Part shown: in pieces, positions 27,215 to 36,167 of the stretch | Layout: each line of letters begins with the position of its first letter | Position numbering within the stretch: the first letter of the stretch is position 1 | NCBI RefSeq assembly: GCF_022341425.1 | Contig: NZ_JABFUC010000004.1 | Location: forward strand, 273,101 to 337,100 | Source: Billgrantia campisalis | Lineage (GTDB): Bacteria > Pseudomonadota > Gammaproteobacteria > Pseudomonadales > Halomonadaceae | Direction of reading: 5' to 3' | Length of the DNA: 64,000 nt | The notes under the pieces: generated by a model | The model's database searches: none | Told to the model about the DNA's origin: nothing | Seen by the model: only the letters and a program-made list of their open reading frames with translations | Program-made: the position numbers and the translations under genes

Positions 27215-28846
27215 CTACTGCTTACGCGCTTCTTCGCGCAGTACGAATTTCTGGATCTTGCCGGTAGAGGTCTTGGGCAGCTCGGTGAACACCACCGTCT
27301 TAGGCACCTTGAAGCGGGCCAGGTGTGCGCGGCAGTGATCGATGATGTCGGCCTCGGTGACCTCGCCGTAGCCCACCTTGAGCTTGACGAAGGCACAGGG
27401 GGTCTCGCCCCACTTCTCGTCGGGCTTGGCGACTACCGCGGCCTCCTCCACCGCCGGATGGCCGTAGATGGCGTTCTCCACCTCGATGGTGGAGATGTTC
27501 TCGCCGCCGGAGATGATGATGTCCTTGGAGCGGTCCTTGATCTCGATATAGCCATCGGGGTGCCACACGGCCAGGTCGCCGGTATGGTACCAGCCGCCTT
27601 CCAGCGCCTGTTCGGTGGCGGCCTCGTTCTTGAGATAGCCCTTCATGACGTTGTTGCCGCGCATCAGGATCTCGCCGATGGTCTCGCCATCCTTGGGCAC
27701 GGGTTCCAGGGTATTGGGGTCGGCCACACAGAGCGCTTCGAGCATGTGGTAGCGCACCCCCTGACGCGACTTGATCTTCGCCCGCTCCTCCACCGGCAGT
27801 TCATCCCACGCCTCGCGCCAGGCACACACGGTCACCGGACCATAGACCTCGGTGAGGCCATAGACGTGAGTCACCTCGATGCCCATCTTCTCCACACCGG
27901 AGATCACCGAGGCGGGCGGCGCGGCACCGGCGGTGGTGACCTTCACCGGATGGTCGAAGGAGCGCTTGTCCTCGTCGGGCAGGTTGACCAGGCCGTTGAG
28001 CACGATGGGCGCGCCACTGAAGTGGGTCACGCCCTCGTCGGCGATCAGGTTCATGATTTTCTTCGGATCGACCCGCCGCAGGCAGACGCTGGTACCGGCA
28101 CGGGCGGCGATGGTCCAGGGGAAGCACCAGCCGTTGCAGTGGAACATCGGCAGGGTCCACAGATAGACCGGATGGTGCGGCATGGCCCATTCGAGGATAT
28201 TGCTCACCGCATTCAGGTAGGCGCCGCGGTGATGGTAGACCACCCCCTTGGGCTTGCCGGTGGTGCCGGAGGTGTAGTTCAGCGAGATCGCCTGCCACTC
28301 ATCCTCGGGCAGCCGGTAGGCGTAGTCGGGATCGCCCTCGGCCAGCAGCGCCTCATATTCCACTTCGCCGATATGGCGCGCTTCGCCCTCGAACATGGCG
28401 TCGTCGACGTCGATCACCAGCGGCTTGATCGCCAGGCGCGACACGGCGTCCTCGATGACGTCGGCGAACTCCGGGTCGACCAGCACCACCCGGGCCTCGC
28501 CGTGCTCGAGCATGTAGGCGATGGCCTCGGCGTCGAGGCGAATGTTCAGGGTGTTGAGCACGCAGCCGGCCAGCGGCACGCCGAAGTGTGCCTCGAACAT
28601 GGCCGGTACGTTGGGCAGCATGGCGGCCACGGTCTCGCCGGGCTGGATACCGCGTTTCTCCAGCGCCGAGGCGAGACGGCGACAGCGCGACCAGGTCTCG
28701 GCCCAGTCGCGGCGGATCTCGCCATGCACCACCGCCGGGTAGTCGGGGTAGATCGAGGCGCTGCGCTCGATGAAGGTCAGTGGCGACAGCGCCACATGGT
28801 TGGCCGCCGTCTTGGGCAGGCCCTGCTCGAAGATGCTGTCGTTCAT
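27215..28846 (-). CDS. Acyl-CoA ligase (AMP-dependent; fatty acid or MMPA-CoA ligase type)
   Basis: The 543-residue adenylate-forming enzyme activates a carboxylic acid as its CoA thioester. The P-loop 'YTSGTTGKPKGVVYHHRG', the A5 motif 'YGLTEVYGPVTVCAWR', 'GWYHTGDLAVWHPDGYIEIK', and the C-terminal catalytic Lys in 'PKTSTGKIQKF' are all present. It belongs to the medium-chain acyl-CoA ligase group that includes AlkK and DmdB (methylmercaptopropionate-CoA ligase); I cannot separate these by eye. The ATG at 28846 opens the conserved 'FEQGLPKTAANHVALSPLTF' segment; the 96 extra codons upstream are not protein-like. Confidence 0.88.
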   Translation of the reverse strand: MNDSIFEQGLPKTAANHVALSPLTFIERSASIYPDYPAVVHGEIRRDWAETWSRCRRLASALEKRGIQPGETVAAMLPNVPAMFEAHFGVPLAGCVLNTLNIRLDAEAIAYMLEHGEARVVLVDPEFADVIEDAVSRLAIKPLVIDVDDAMFEGEARHIGEVEYEALLAEGDPDYAYRLPEDEWQAISLNYTSGTTGKPKGVVYHHRGAYLNAVSNILEWAMPHHPVYLWTLPMFHCNGWCFPWTIAARAGTSVCLRRVDPKKIMNLIADEGVTHFSGAPIVLNGLVNLPDEDKRSFDHPVKVTTAGAAPPASVISGVEKMGIEVTHVYGLTEVYGPVTVCAWREAWDELPVEERAKIKSRQGVRYHMLEALCVADPNTLEPVPKDGETIGEILMRGNNVMKGYLKNEAATEQALEGGWYHTGDLAVWHPDGYIEIKDRSKDIIISGGENISTIEVENAIYGHPAVEEAAVVAKPDEKWGETPCAFVKLKVGYGEVTEADIIDHCRAHLARFKVPKTVVFTELPKTSTGKIQKFVLREEARKQ

Positions 28847-28935
28847 GCTGGGTGGGCTCCGGTGTCGAGTCGTTTTTATGGTCAGAACGGCTGGGAGGGA
28901 ACGCCGCCGCAGCGAGCGACGGCGCAAGGGGCAGA

Positions 28936-30741
28936 TCAGCAGGCTGCGGCGTCGAAGCCGGCCAGGCTCTCCATGCCGGCCTCGATCACCGCGCGCTGGG
29001 CGCGGCCCACCGGCAGCCACTGGCGCAGGGCATAGTCGGCACTGGCCAGCTTGGCGGCATAAAAGGGGTCCTCGCTGCCAGCGGCCCGGGCAGCGCCGGC
29101 GGCCAGCGCCGCCCGCCCCATCTGCCAGGCGCACAGCACGTGGCCGGCGAGATTGAGAAAGGGGGTGGCGTAGGCCTGAACGGCGTCGGGCCCGCGCTCG
29201 GGGTCGCCACCCTGGGCCAGCACCACGGCCATGGCGGCGCGCAGGTCGGTGGCGCCGGCGGCCAGGCTCTCCCCCAGGGGCGCCAGCTCGGCGCTGGCGG
29301 ACAGCGCCACCGCGGTGGCCTCCACCTCATCGATCAGCCCGGTCAGCGCCGCGCCGCCGTCGCGCTGCAGCTTGCGGCCGGCCAGGTCCAGGGCCTGGAT
29401 ACCGTTGGTGCCCTCGTAGATGGGCGCGATGCGGGCGTCGCGCAACAGCTGGGCGGCACCGGTCTCCTCGATGAAGCCCATGCCACCATGCACCTGCACC
29501 CCCAGGGAGGCGATCTCCACGGCCTGATCGGTAGAGAAGGCCTTGACCACCGGAATCAGCACGTCGACGCGGGCCTGGGCGGCGTCACGTTCGGCGGGGT
29601 CAGCGGCGTGGCGGGCCACATCGAGCTCGGCGGCGCAGTAGAGCGCCAGGGCGCGCAGCGCATCGGTGCGCCCACGCATGGAGAGCAGCATGCGCCGTAC
29701 GTCCAGGTGATCGCTGATGAGGCAGTCGCTGCGACCGGAGCGCGGACTTCTGCCCTGCACGCGGTCGTTGGCATAGCCGAAGGCGTGCTGGCAGGCGCGC
29801 TCGGCCACGCCGATGCCCTGAATGCCCACCTTGTGGCGCGCCTCGTTCATCATGGTGAACATATGATTGAGGCCGCGCCCCTCCTCGCCCACCAGGTAGC
29901 CGATGGCGCCCTCGCCCTCGCCGAAGCTCAGGGTGCAGGTGGGTGAGCCGTGGATGCCGAGCTTGTGCTCGATGGAGGCGCAGGTGACGTCGTTGCGCTC
30001 GCCCAGCGAGCCGTCCGCATTGACCAGAGGCTCCTTAACCAAGTACTTCGGCACCAGGAACAGCGAGATGCCCTTGTTGCCCTCCGGAGCGTCGGGGGTG
30101 CGCGCCAGCACCAGGTGGATGATGTTCTCGGCGGCGTCGTGCTCGCCCCAGGTGATGAAGATCTTCTGCCCGAACAGGCGATAGTGATCCCCTTCGGGCA
30201 CGGCCCGGGTACGCACCTTGGAAAGATCCGAACCGGCCTGGGGCTCGGTGAGGTTCATGGTGCCGGTCCAGCTGCCCTCCACCAGCTTGGGCAGGTAGAC
30301 GGCTTTCTGCTCATCGCTGCCGTGGTGGGCCAGGGCTTCGATGGCGCCGGCGGTAAGCATCGGACACAGACCCAGCGCCATGTTGGCGCCGTGCAGCATC
30401 TCCTGCACGCTGCTCGCCACCACCTCGGGCAGGCCCTGGCCGCCCAGCGCCTCGGCGACGCCGATGCCGTTCCAGCCGCCTTCGGCGTAGGCCTGGTAGG
30501 CCTCGATAAAGCCCTCGGGCAGTGTCACGCCGCCATCATCGCGCCGCGCGCAGCCCTGGCGATCACCGCTGGCATTGAGTGGCGCCCATACCTCACCGGC
30601 CAGTTTCGCCGCCTCCTCCAGCACCGCCTCCACCAGGTCGGGGCTGGCCTCCTCGAAGCCCGGCAACGCCAGAGAGCGATGCTCAAGCAGTTCCTCGAGC
30701 ACGAAGCGGAGATCACGAACGGGAGGGACGAAGGGAAACAT
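28936..30741 (-). CDS. Acyl-CoA dehydrogenase (about 600 residues, DmdC/FadE-like)
   Basis: The 601-residue flavoprotein oxidises an acyl-CoA to the 2-enoyl-CoA. It is longer than ordinary acyl-CoA dehydrogenases (about 380) because of a C-terminal extra domain, as in DmdC and related proteins. Visible motifs are 'MNLTEPQAGSDLSKVRTRA' (FAD/substrate), 'KIFITWGEHD', 'LGIHGSPTCTLSFGEGEG' and the catalytic-Glu segment 'APIYEGTNGIQALDLAGRKL'. The ligase gene follows 89 bases downstream on the same strand, suggesting one operon. The upstream gap (30742-30843) is AT-rich and probably holds the promoter. Confidence 0.9.
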   Translation of the reverse strand: MFPFVPPVRDLRFVLEELLEHRSLALPGFEEASPDLVEAVLEEAAKLAGEVWAPLNASGDRQGCARRDDGGVTLPEGFIEAYQAYAEGGWNGIGVAEALGGQGLPEVVASSVQEMLHGANMALGLCPMLTAGAIEALAHHGSDEQKAVYLPKLVEGSWTGTMNLTEPQAGSDLSKVRTRAVPEGDHYRLFGQKIFITWGEHDAAENIIHLVLARTPDAPEGNKGISLFLVPKYLVKEPLVNADGSLGERNDVTCASIEHKLGIHGSPTCTLSFGEGEGAIGYLVGEEGRGLNHMFTMMNEARHKVGIQGIGVAERACQHAFGYANDRVQGRSPRSGRSDCLISDHLDVRRMLLSMRGRTDALRALALYCAAELDVARHAADPAERDAAQARVDVLIPVVKAFSTDQAVEIASLGVQVHGGMGFIEETGAAQLLRDARIAPIYEGTNGIQALDLAGRKLQRDGGAALTGLIDEVEATAVALSASAELAPLGESLAAGATDLRAAMAVVLAQGGDPERGPDAVQAYATPFLNLAGHVLCAWQMGRAALAAGAARAAGSEDPFYAAKLASADYALRQWLPVGRAQRAVIEAGMESLAGFDAAAC

Positions 30742-30773
30742 GACAATACCTCGGGAAAAATGATAGCAACGAT

Positions 30774-30788
30774 AGTAGATTCACTACT
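30774..30788. promoter_or_regulatory. Palindrome upstream of acyl-CoA dehydrogenase
   Basis: AGTAGATTCACTACT has 5-bp arms AGTAG/CTACT around ATTCA and lies about 33 bases upstream of the dehydrogenase ATG in an AT-rich stretch. It may be an operator for a regulator of the operon. It is short, so chance is possible. Confidence 0.3.
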
Positions 30789-30843
30789 TTTCGTTAACCA
30801 TTATCCCTAGGTCGCATCTCATATGCCAGGCGAGAGTCCCCAA

Positions 30844-30865
30844 CTGCGCGGCCGATGCCGCGCAG
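30844..30865 (-). terminator. Hairpin after the MFS transporter gene
   Basis: A perfect 9-bp stem CTGCGCGGC / GCCGCGCAG with a CGAT loop lies 43 bases past the end of the transporter gene and ahead of the acyl-CoA dehydrogenase promoter. It lacks a strong T-run, so it may act as a Rho-assisted or structural end. Confidence 0.5.
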
Positions 30866-30907
30866 CGGAGGTGGACAGTGACTAGTGGGCAGGACAGAAC
30901 TCAGTGA

Positions 30908-32335
30908 TCAGCGCCGCGCATCGCTATCGCTCTCCTCGGCCAGGGCCAGCTCGCCCTGCTCGCCCTCGGCCGGCTCGCTATCATCGGCCTCATCGAAGTA
31001 AACGATATGCGCTTCATCGGGCGGCGGCGGCCCCACCAGCGGCTCGGCCACCGCGACCTCGGGCATCACCTCGGAGAGGTCCTCCATGTGCTCATGCTCG
31101 ATGGCGCCTTGCATCAGCTCCTCGGTGACCACCAGCTCGGCGCCCGCCGAGGACATCGGTGTAGTGGGGGCGAAGGGCGCCACCGGCACCGGTGCCGGAC
31201 GCACGCTGCGCCGCCAACCGAAGAACGCGACCAGGAACAGGCCCAGGCCGCCCAAGGACCAGAACAGGCCCGCATCGCCCACCGCCACCATGATCGGCGA
31301 GATCAACGGCGGACTAAGAGTGGAGCCGATGGCGTTGATCAGCAAAAGCCCCTGGCTCATGCGGACCAGAGCGCCCGCCGGGGCCCGGTCCGCGGCATGG
31401 CCGACCGCCACCGGATAGAGCGAGAAGACCCCGCCGCCGAGCAAGAACAGCGCCACCGCCAGCGTCCAAGGGGTCATCGGTAGCATCAGCACGGCCGCCG
31501 AGATCAGCGCCGTAAAGGCGCCGATCAGGATCAGCACCATCTGACGGTCATGACGGTCGGACCAGCGCCCCACCGGGTACTGCAGCAGCATGGCACCGAG
31601 CACCACCACCGCCATCATCTGCCCCACCTGGGCCACCGACAGGCCGATGCGCTGCAGATACAAGGGAAGCAGGGAGTAGACCGCGGCCACCGCCAGCCCC
31701 GAGCCGAAACTGCCCATCACCCCGGTGGGGGTGACCGTGATCAGGCGCAGCGGCGAGAGCGGCTCGGCCCTCTCGATCAGCGGCGAGTCCCGCGGAATCA
31801 TCGCCATGGGCAGCACCGACAGCGAGGCCAGCATAGCGATTACCATGAAGGAGGCCGCCCCGCCCATGGCCTCGGTGACCCCCAACAGCAGTTGGCCGAG
31901 CACGCCCGCGGCGTACAGCGAGATCATGTAGAGCGCCAGCAGTCGTCCGCGTACCTTCTGATCACCGGACGTCAGCAGCCAGCTCTCGATCACCAGATAG
32001 ACGCCTACGGTAGCCCAGCCGCCGATCAGGCGCAGCACGAACCAGGCCCAGGGCTCGGCCACCAGGCCCTGCAGCAAAACGGTCACCGCCACCAACGAGG
32101 CAAAGCTGCCGTAGGCGCGGATATGGCCGATACGCAGCAGCAGGCGATCGTTGAGCATGGCGCCCAGCGCCAGGCCGATGAAGTAGGCCGAGGAGACCCA
32201 GCCGATCACCACCGGCGACTCACCGGCGGCGTCCAGCCGCAGGGTAATCACCGTGGCCAGAAAACCGTTGCCGATGCCCAGGATAAACAGCCCCAACAGG
32301 GGCGCCAGCGCCATGGCCAGCAGTTGCCGCGACAT
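30908..32335 (-). CDS. MFS transporter with long acidic tail
   Basis: The 475-residue membrane protein has about 12 hydrophobic helices and MFS loop motifs, for example 'GMLNDRLLLRIG'-like 'LGAMLNDRLLLRIGHIRAYG' between helices 2 and 3 and 'YPVGRWSDRHDRQMVLI' between helices 8 and 9. The group resembles YcaD/sugar-efflux-like MFS carriers; the substrate is unknown. The last 85 or so residues form an acidic cytoplasmic tail rich in Glu, Asp, Ala and Pro, unusual for the family. I start it at the ATG at 32335, preceded by GCGAGGCG and directly followed by the first helix. Confidence 0.82.
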   Translation of the reverse strand: MSRQLLAMALAPLLGLFILGIGNGFLATVITLRLDAAGESPVVIGWVSSAYFIGLALGAMLNDRLLLRIGHIRAYGSFASLVAVTVLLQGLVAEPWAWFVLRLIGGWATVGVYLVIESWLLTSGDQKVRGRLLALYMISLYAAGVLGQLLLGVTEAMGGAASFMVIAMLASLSVLPMAMIPRDSPLIERAEPLSPLRLITVTPTGVMGSFGSGLAVAAVYSLLPLYLQRIGLSVAQVGQMMAVVVLGAMLLQYPVGRWSDRHDRQMVLILIGAFTALISAAVLMLPMTPWTLAVALFLLGGGVFSLYPVAVGHAADRAPAGALVRMSQGLLLINAIGSTLSPPLISPIMVAVGDAGLFWSLGGLGLFLVAFFGWRRSVRPAPVPVAPFAPTTPMSSAGAELVVTEELMQGAIEHEHMEDLSEVMPEVAVAEPLVGPPPPDEAHIVYFDEADDSEPAEGEQGELALAEESDSDARR

Positions 32336-32562
32336 GTCACGCCTCGCTTGGAAAGGGGATCCCTCAGGATGGTAGAAAAGCCGGGGCAACGCCCGCCGCC
32401 ATCGGCCAAGGGCGTCAATCGGTAGGGCTGACCATGCCAACATGCGGCGCGAATCATACGCCCGACGCGCCATAAGTCAACGCCGGGTGAAGAAATTTTT
32501 CACAGAATAACAGCAAGTTATCGAAAGCGCCCGATAACGTCTCACGGTGTTTGCTTGGCGCC

Positions 32563-33207
32563 TCAGCCGCCACGGCGCTGTAGCAGCGCCACATCCGGCG
32601 CCGGCAGCAGCAGGTCCATGCCCAGGTGGTCAGCCAGCCATTCGAAGCTCGCCTCGCTGAAGAAGCAGACGTGGGTGGGGTCGAGAATGTAGTGCCAACG
32701 GGCGAAGGCCTCGGGCGTGCTCACCCGCTTGGTCATCAGCCCCAGCCAGCCGCCGGGCCTCAGCAGGCCGGCCAGCGCCTCGAGCTCGCGGCCGGGGGCG
32801 AAGAGATGCTCCACCACCTCGGTGGCGGTGATAAAGTCGTACTCGCTCGCGAGGACCCTGTCATCCGGCGCATAGAAGGAGTCGTAGATCGCCATGGGAT
32901 GCCCCGCCTCCTCGAACATCACCGACAGCGTCGGGCCGGGGCCGGCGCCGAAGTCGAGTCCGCGTGCGCCGGGTGTGAGTCGGGCACGCAGGGGCGTATA
33001 AAGCCGCGCCAGAAACCGCCGATATCCCGGGTCGTCGGGCCGGTTCTCGTGCTGGTCGTAGACCGCCTTTTCGGCCGCTGGCGCGAGGCGCTGATGGGGC
33101 GGTACAAAGACCAGCCGGCAGCATTCGCAACGGTAATAATCCCGCCACCTGTCGCGGTGGAAGTGGCGCGTATCGGTGCCGGCGCATAGCGGGCAGGTCA
33201 GCATCAT
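32563..33207 (-). CDS. SAM-dependent methyltransferase with zinc ribbon
   Basis: The 214-residue protein opens with a Cys4 zinc-ribbon: 'MLTCPLCAGTDTRHFHRDRW' and 'YYRCECCRLVF'. A class I methyltransferase domain follows, with the SAM-binding glycine motif 'GLDFGAGPGPTLSVMFEEAG', acidic 'YDFITATEVVEHL' and 'LLRPGGWLGLMTKRV'. Proteins with this layout act on small molecules or on tRNA, but the substrate here cannot be read from the sequence. AAGAGGAT precedes the ATG at 33207. It is divergent from the VOC gene with only 64 bases between them, so their promoters overlap. Confidence 0.82.
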   Translation of the reverse strand: MMLTCPLCAGTDTRHFHRDRWRDYYRCECCRLVFVPPHQRLAPAAEKAVYDQHENRPDDPGYRRFLARLYTPLRARLTPGARGLDFGAGPGPTLSVMFEEAGHPMAIYDSFYAPDDRVLASEYDFITATEVVEHLFAPGRELEALAGLLRPGGWLGLMTKRVSTPEAFARWHYILDPTHVCFFSEASFEWLADHLGMDLLLPAPDVALLQRRGG

Positions 33208-33271
33208 CGTATCCTCTTGGGCCTGACGACTGAGAAGCTTACAGAAAACCCCTGACCACAAGGAGATCGGC

Positions 33272-33652
33272 ATGCTGTCAGGTCTGGACCACCTGGTCAT
33301 CACCGTGACCGATATTGCCCGCGCCGTGGACTTCTACACCCGGGTACTGGGGCTCGAGGTGCGCTATCGCGACCGCGAGCGCGTCGACCTGATGCTTGGC
33401 GACATGGCCCTGCGGCTGCACTGGACCGCCACCGACATCCAACCCCGCGCCGCCACGCCGACGCCGGGCAGCCTCGACCTCTGCCTGCGCAGCCTGCTGC
33501 CGCTGGAGGAGGTGGCGCGCCACCTGGAGGCGCTGGACGTGGACGTGGAGCTCGGCCCCGTCACGCGCCAGGGCGCCAAGGGGCCCATCGAGTCGCTCTA
33601 CCTGCGCGACCCCGACGGCAACCTGCTGGAGATCAGCCGCCCGGAGCGATGA
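33272..33652 (+). CDS. VOC-family (glyoxalase-like) protein
   Basis: The 126-residue protein is a single VOC unit pair: 'LDHLVITVTDIARAVDFYTR' with the metal-binding His at the start, 'VLGLEVRYRDRERVDLMLGD', 'ALRLHW' and the C-terminal 'LYLRDPDGNLLEISRPE' with the conserved Glu. The family includes glyoxalases, fosfomycin-resistance enzymes and STM3117-like virulence proteins; this one is nearest the last group. It has an AAGGAG ribosome binding site. Confidence 0.85.
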   Translation: MLSGLDHLVITVTDIARAVDFYTRVLGLEVRYRDRERVDLMLGDMALRLHWTATDIQPRAATPTPGSLDLCLRSLLPLEEVARHLEALDVDVELGPVTRQGAKGPIESLYLRDPDGNLLEISRPER

Positions 33653-33713
33653 TGGCAAAGCCGTGCTCGGCCGGTATCATGGCCCCCAGACATTCACCAA
33701 TTCAGGGATGACC

Positions 33714-34091
33714 ATGCGCGACACCCCGCAACCTCACCACGATGTCGCCAAGCAGGACCAGGGGCCGGACACCACCCTGGCCATCGTGGTCTATGTGCTC
33801 CATCTGCTCGCCATTGTCTCAGGTGGCCTGACCTCGCTGGTGGGGGCGGTGATCGCCTACGTCTATCGGGGCAGCGGCCCCGAGTGGCTCGACGAGCACT
33901 ACCGTTTTCAGGTACGCACCTTCTGGATGGCACTGCTCTATTTCTTCATCGCCGGGCTGCTGACCCTGGTGCTGATCGGCTATGTGCTCTGGCTGCTGGC
34001 GGTGGTGTGGCTGGTGGTCCGCTGTGCCAAGGGGCTGCGCCACCTGCAGCAGCGGCGCGCCCCCGACAACGTGGACACCTGGCTGTTCTGA
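33714..34091 (+). CDS. DUF4870-type membrane protein
   Basis: The 125-residue protein has a polar N-terminus followed by three hydrophobic segments: 'LAIVVYVLHLLAIVSGGLTS', 'VRTFWMALLYFFIAGLLTLV' and 'LIGYVLWLLAVVWLVVRCAK', with 'DEHYRFQVRTFW' between the first and second. This matches DUF4870 (Tic20-like small membrane proteins) of unknown function. ATG codons at 33708 and 33714 are in frame; AGGG is better spaced for the second. The stop is 4 bases before the acyltransferase start, so the two are probably co-transcribed. Confidence 0.78.
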   Translation: MRDTPQPHHDVAKQDQGPDTTLAIVVYVLHLLAIVSGGLTSLVGAVIAYVYRGSGPEWLDEHYRFQVRTFWMALLYFFIAGLLTLVLIGYVLWLLAVVWLVVRCAKGLRHLQQRRAPDNVDTWLF

Positions 34092-34095
34092 CCCC

Positions 34096-35025
34096 ATGGC
34101 CAAACGCAACAAGCCCATTCATACCCTCCAGGCCCAGGCGATCGCCGCCCTGTGGCACGCCCTCGCCGGCCGTCGCCTGACCACCCTATGGCGGCTGGCG
34201 CGCTGGACCGGCCCGCTGGTGCACCGTTTCAGCCAGCGCGAACGCGAGGTCACCGAGATCAACCTGGCCCAGGTCTATCCCGACCTCGACCCCGCGGCTC
34301 GCCGACGCCTGGCGCGCGAAAGCCTGACCCACTCGGCGGCCACCATGCTCGAGCTGGGACTGGCCTGGATGGCCGAGCCGGCGCGAGTCGAGGCCGCCAT
34401 CGTCGAGGTCCACGGCCGCGAGCTGCTCGACGAGGTCCGCGCCGAGGGACGCGGCGTCATCGTGCTGGCCCCGCACTTCGGCAACTGGGAGGTGCTCAAT
34501 TTCTGGCTCTCCAGCCACTTCCCCTTCACCGCCATGTACGAGCCGCCCAAGCTCCACCGACTCGACCCGGTGATCCGCCGGGGCCGCGAGCGCATGGGCG
34601 CCAGCCTGGTGCCCACCAACCCGCGCGGCGTGGCGGCACTGCTCAAGGCGCTCAAGCGCAGCGAGGCGATCGGCATCCTGCCCGACCAGGAGCCGAGCTG
34701 GGGCAGCGGCGTATTCGCCCCCTTCTTCGGCCGCCCGGCCTATACCGCCACCCTGCTGCCCAAGCTGGTGGCGCGCACCGAGGCCCGGGTGGTCACCGGG
34801 GTGGCCAGGCGCCTGCCGGGCCAGGGCTTCGCCCTCCACTTCCTGCCCGCCGACGAGCGGGTCTACTCGCCGGACGAGACCGAGTCCGCCACCGGCGTCA
34901 ACGCCAGCGTGGAGGCCGCCATCGCCCTGGACCCGGCCCAGTATCAGTGGGAGTACAAGCGCTACCGCAAGGTGGTCCAGAAGCTCGAAGGCCACCCCGA
35001 GCACGAGTCGTTTCGGATTTATTAA
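34096..35025 (+). CDS. LpxL/HtrB-family lipid A acyltransferase
   Basis: The 309-residue protein belongs to the lysophospholipid acyltransferase family that adds secondary acyl chains to lipid A from acyl-ACP at the inner membrane. The catalytic HX4E motif is visible as 'APHFGNWEVLNFW' (about 135), followed by 'AMYEPPKLHRLDPVIRRGRE' and 'GILPDQEPSWGSGVFAPFFG', typical of LpxL/LpxM. The C-terminus 'QYQWEYKRYRKV' is also conserved. There is only a weak N-terminal hydrophobic stretch. The ATG at 34096 was chosen because the open region upstream overlaps the DUF4870 gene. Confidence 0.88.
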   Translation: MAKRNKPIHTLQAQAIAALWHALAGRRLTTLWRLARWTGPLVHRFSQREREVTEINLAQVYPDLDPAARRRLARESLTHSAATMLELGLAWMAEPARVEAAIVEVHGRELLDEVRAEGRGVIVLAPHFGNWEVLNFWLSSHFPFTAMYEPPKLHRLDPVIRRGRERMGASLVPTNPRGVAALLKALKRSEAIGILPDQEPSWGSGVFAPFFGRPAYTATLLPKLVARTEARVVTGVARRLPGQGFALHFLPADERVYSPDETESATGVNASVEAAIALDPAQYQWEYKRYRKVVQKLEGHPEHESFRIY

Positions 35026-35130
35026 GCCCACTCACAGAGGGCCCATCAGCGAAAATGTCCGCTCACCGCAGCGCACGATGAGGCCACGTGCCACAATGGC
35101 ATTACCTCATCCCCTGGCGAAAGACCAGCA

Positions 35131-36057
35131 ATGAAGATATCCCCGCTGCCACCATTGAACAGCCTCGTAGCCTTCGAGGCCGCCGCGCGCCACCTGAGCT
35201 TCACCCTGGCAGCGGATGAGCTACACGTTACCCAGGGGGCCATCAGTCGGCAGGTGCGCAGCCTTGAAGCGTACCTCGGCAAACCCTTGTTCGAACGAGC
35301 CAATCGCAGCGTCAGGCTGACAGCCAGCGGCCTGCAGTATTATCAGGCTATCCGCGGATCACTGATGGGTATCGCCGCAGCCACCGAAGAGACCTGCAGT
35401 TGGAAAGGCATGCAGCAGATCACCGTGGCCACTTCCAGTGCCATGGCCTCCATGTGGCTGTTGCCCAAGATCTCGGCTTTCCAGCGCGCGCATGAGGATA
35501 TCGAGCTGCGCATCGTGGCCCTCGAGCAGGTCCGTGACCTGCGTCGGGTCGAGTTTGATATCGCGCTCTATTACTGCCGGCAGCCACCGCCCTCCATGCA
35601 GGCCACCACCCTGTTTCACGAGGAAGTGTTTCCGGTGTGCAGCCCGGGGTATCTGGAGCGCCATGGTCCCCTCGACAGCCCCGAAGCACTGTCCAGCTGT
35701 ACGCTGCTGTCCCTGGAGGATGCCGATAAGGACTGGATGAGCTGGAAGCAGTGGTTCACCGCGGTGGGAGCCGAAGTCAGACCGCCGCGGCGCCGACTCA
35801 ATATCAACAACTACTCGATGCTGGTGCAGGCAGCGATGATGGACCAGGGCGTGGCACTGGGTTGGAGCCAGCTGGTCGACGACCAGCTGCTGCGTGGCCT
35901 GCTGGTGCGTCCGATGGAGACAGTGCTGCGAACCGAGGCACGTTTCTGCCTACTGGAGCCCGGCGAATCCCCTTCACGGCAGGCCAGCGTGCGCGCCTTC
36001 CGCGCCTGGCTACTGGATACCATCCCCAAGGAGGTGGGTGATCTGGGGCTGAGTTGA
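35131..36057 (+). CDS. LysR-type regulator (GcvA-like)
   Basis: The 308-residue protein has the N-terminal LysR helix-turn-helix: 'PLNSLVAFEAAARHLSFTLA', 'ADELHVTQGAISRQVRSLEA', 'YLGKPLFERANRSVRLTASG', which is the GcvA/AmpR subgroup pattern. The C-terminal 210 residues form the substrate-binding domain. Its gene is convergent with the BCCT transporter gene and lies 110 bases from it, and the operon for quaternary-amine oxidation starts beyond that transporter; it is the only regulator in this block and the best candidate to control it. The ligand is unknown. Confidence 0.9.
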   Translation: MKISPLPPLNSLVAFEAAARHLSFTLAADELHVTQGAISRQVRSLEAYLGKPLFERANRSVRLTASGLQYYQAIRGSLMGIAAATEETCSWKGMQQITVATSSAMASMWLLPKISAFQRAHEDIELRIVALEQVRDLRRVEFDIALYYCRQPPPSMQATTLFHEEVFPVCSPGYLERHGPLDSPEALSSCTLLSLEDADKDWMSWKQWFTAVGAEVRPPRRRLNINNYSMLVQAAMMDQGVALGWSQLVDDQLLRGLLVRPMETVLRTEARFCLLEPGESPSRQASVRAFRAWLLDTIPKEVGDLGLS

Positions 36058-36070
36058 GCAGCCGAAACAA

Positions 36071-36113
36071 TGCCAGGGGCCCCCGCGATGCGACATCACG
36101 GAGGCCCCTGGCA
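36071..36113. terminator. Bidirectional terminator between lysR and BCCT genes
   Basis: TGCCAGGGGCC (36071-36081) is perfectly complementary to GGCCCCTGGCA (36103-36113), an 11-bp stem with a 21-base loop. It sits in the 110-base gap between two convergent genes, where a shared terminator is expected. Confidence 0.75.
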
Positions 36114-36167
36114 GGCTCGCTTCACTCGTTAGCTGGAGAGTGAAATGGGCCTCATCTCGGGGGCTTC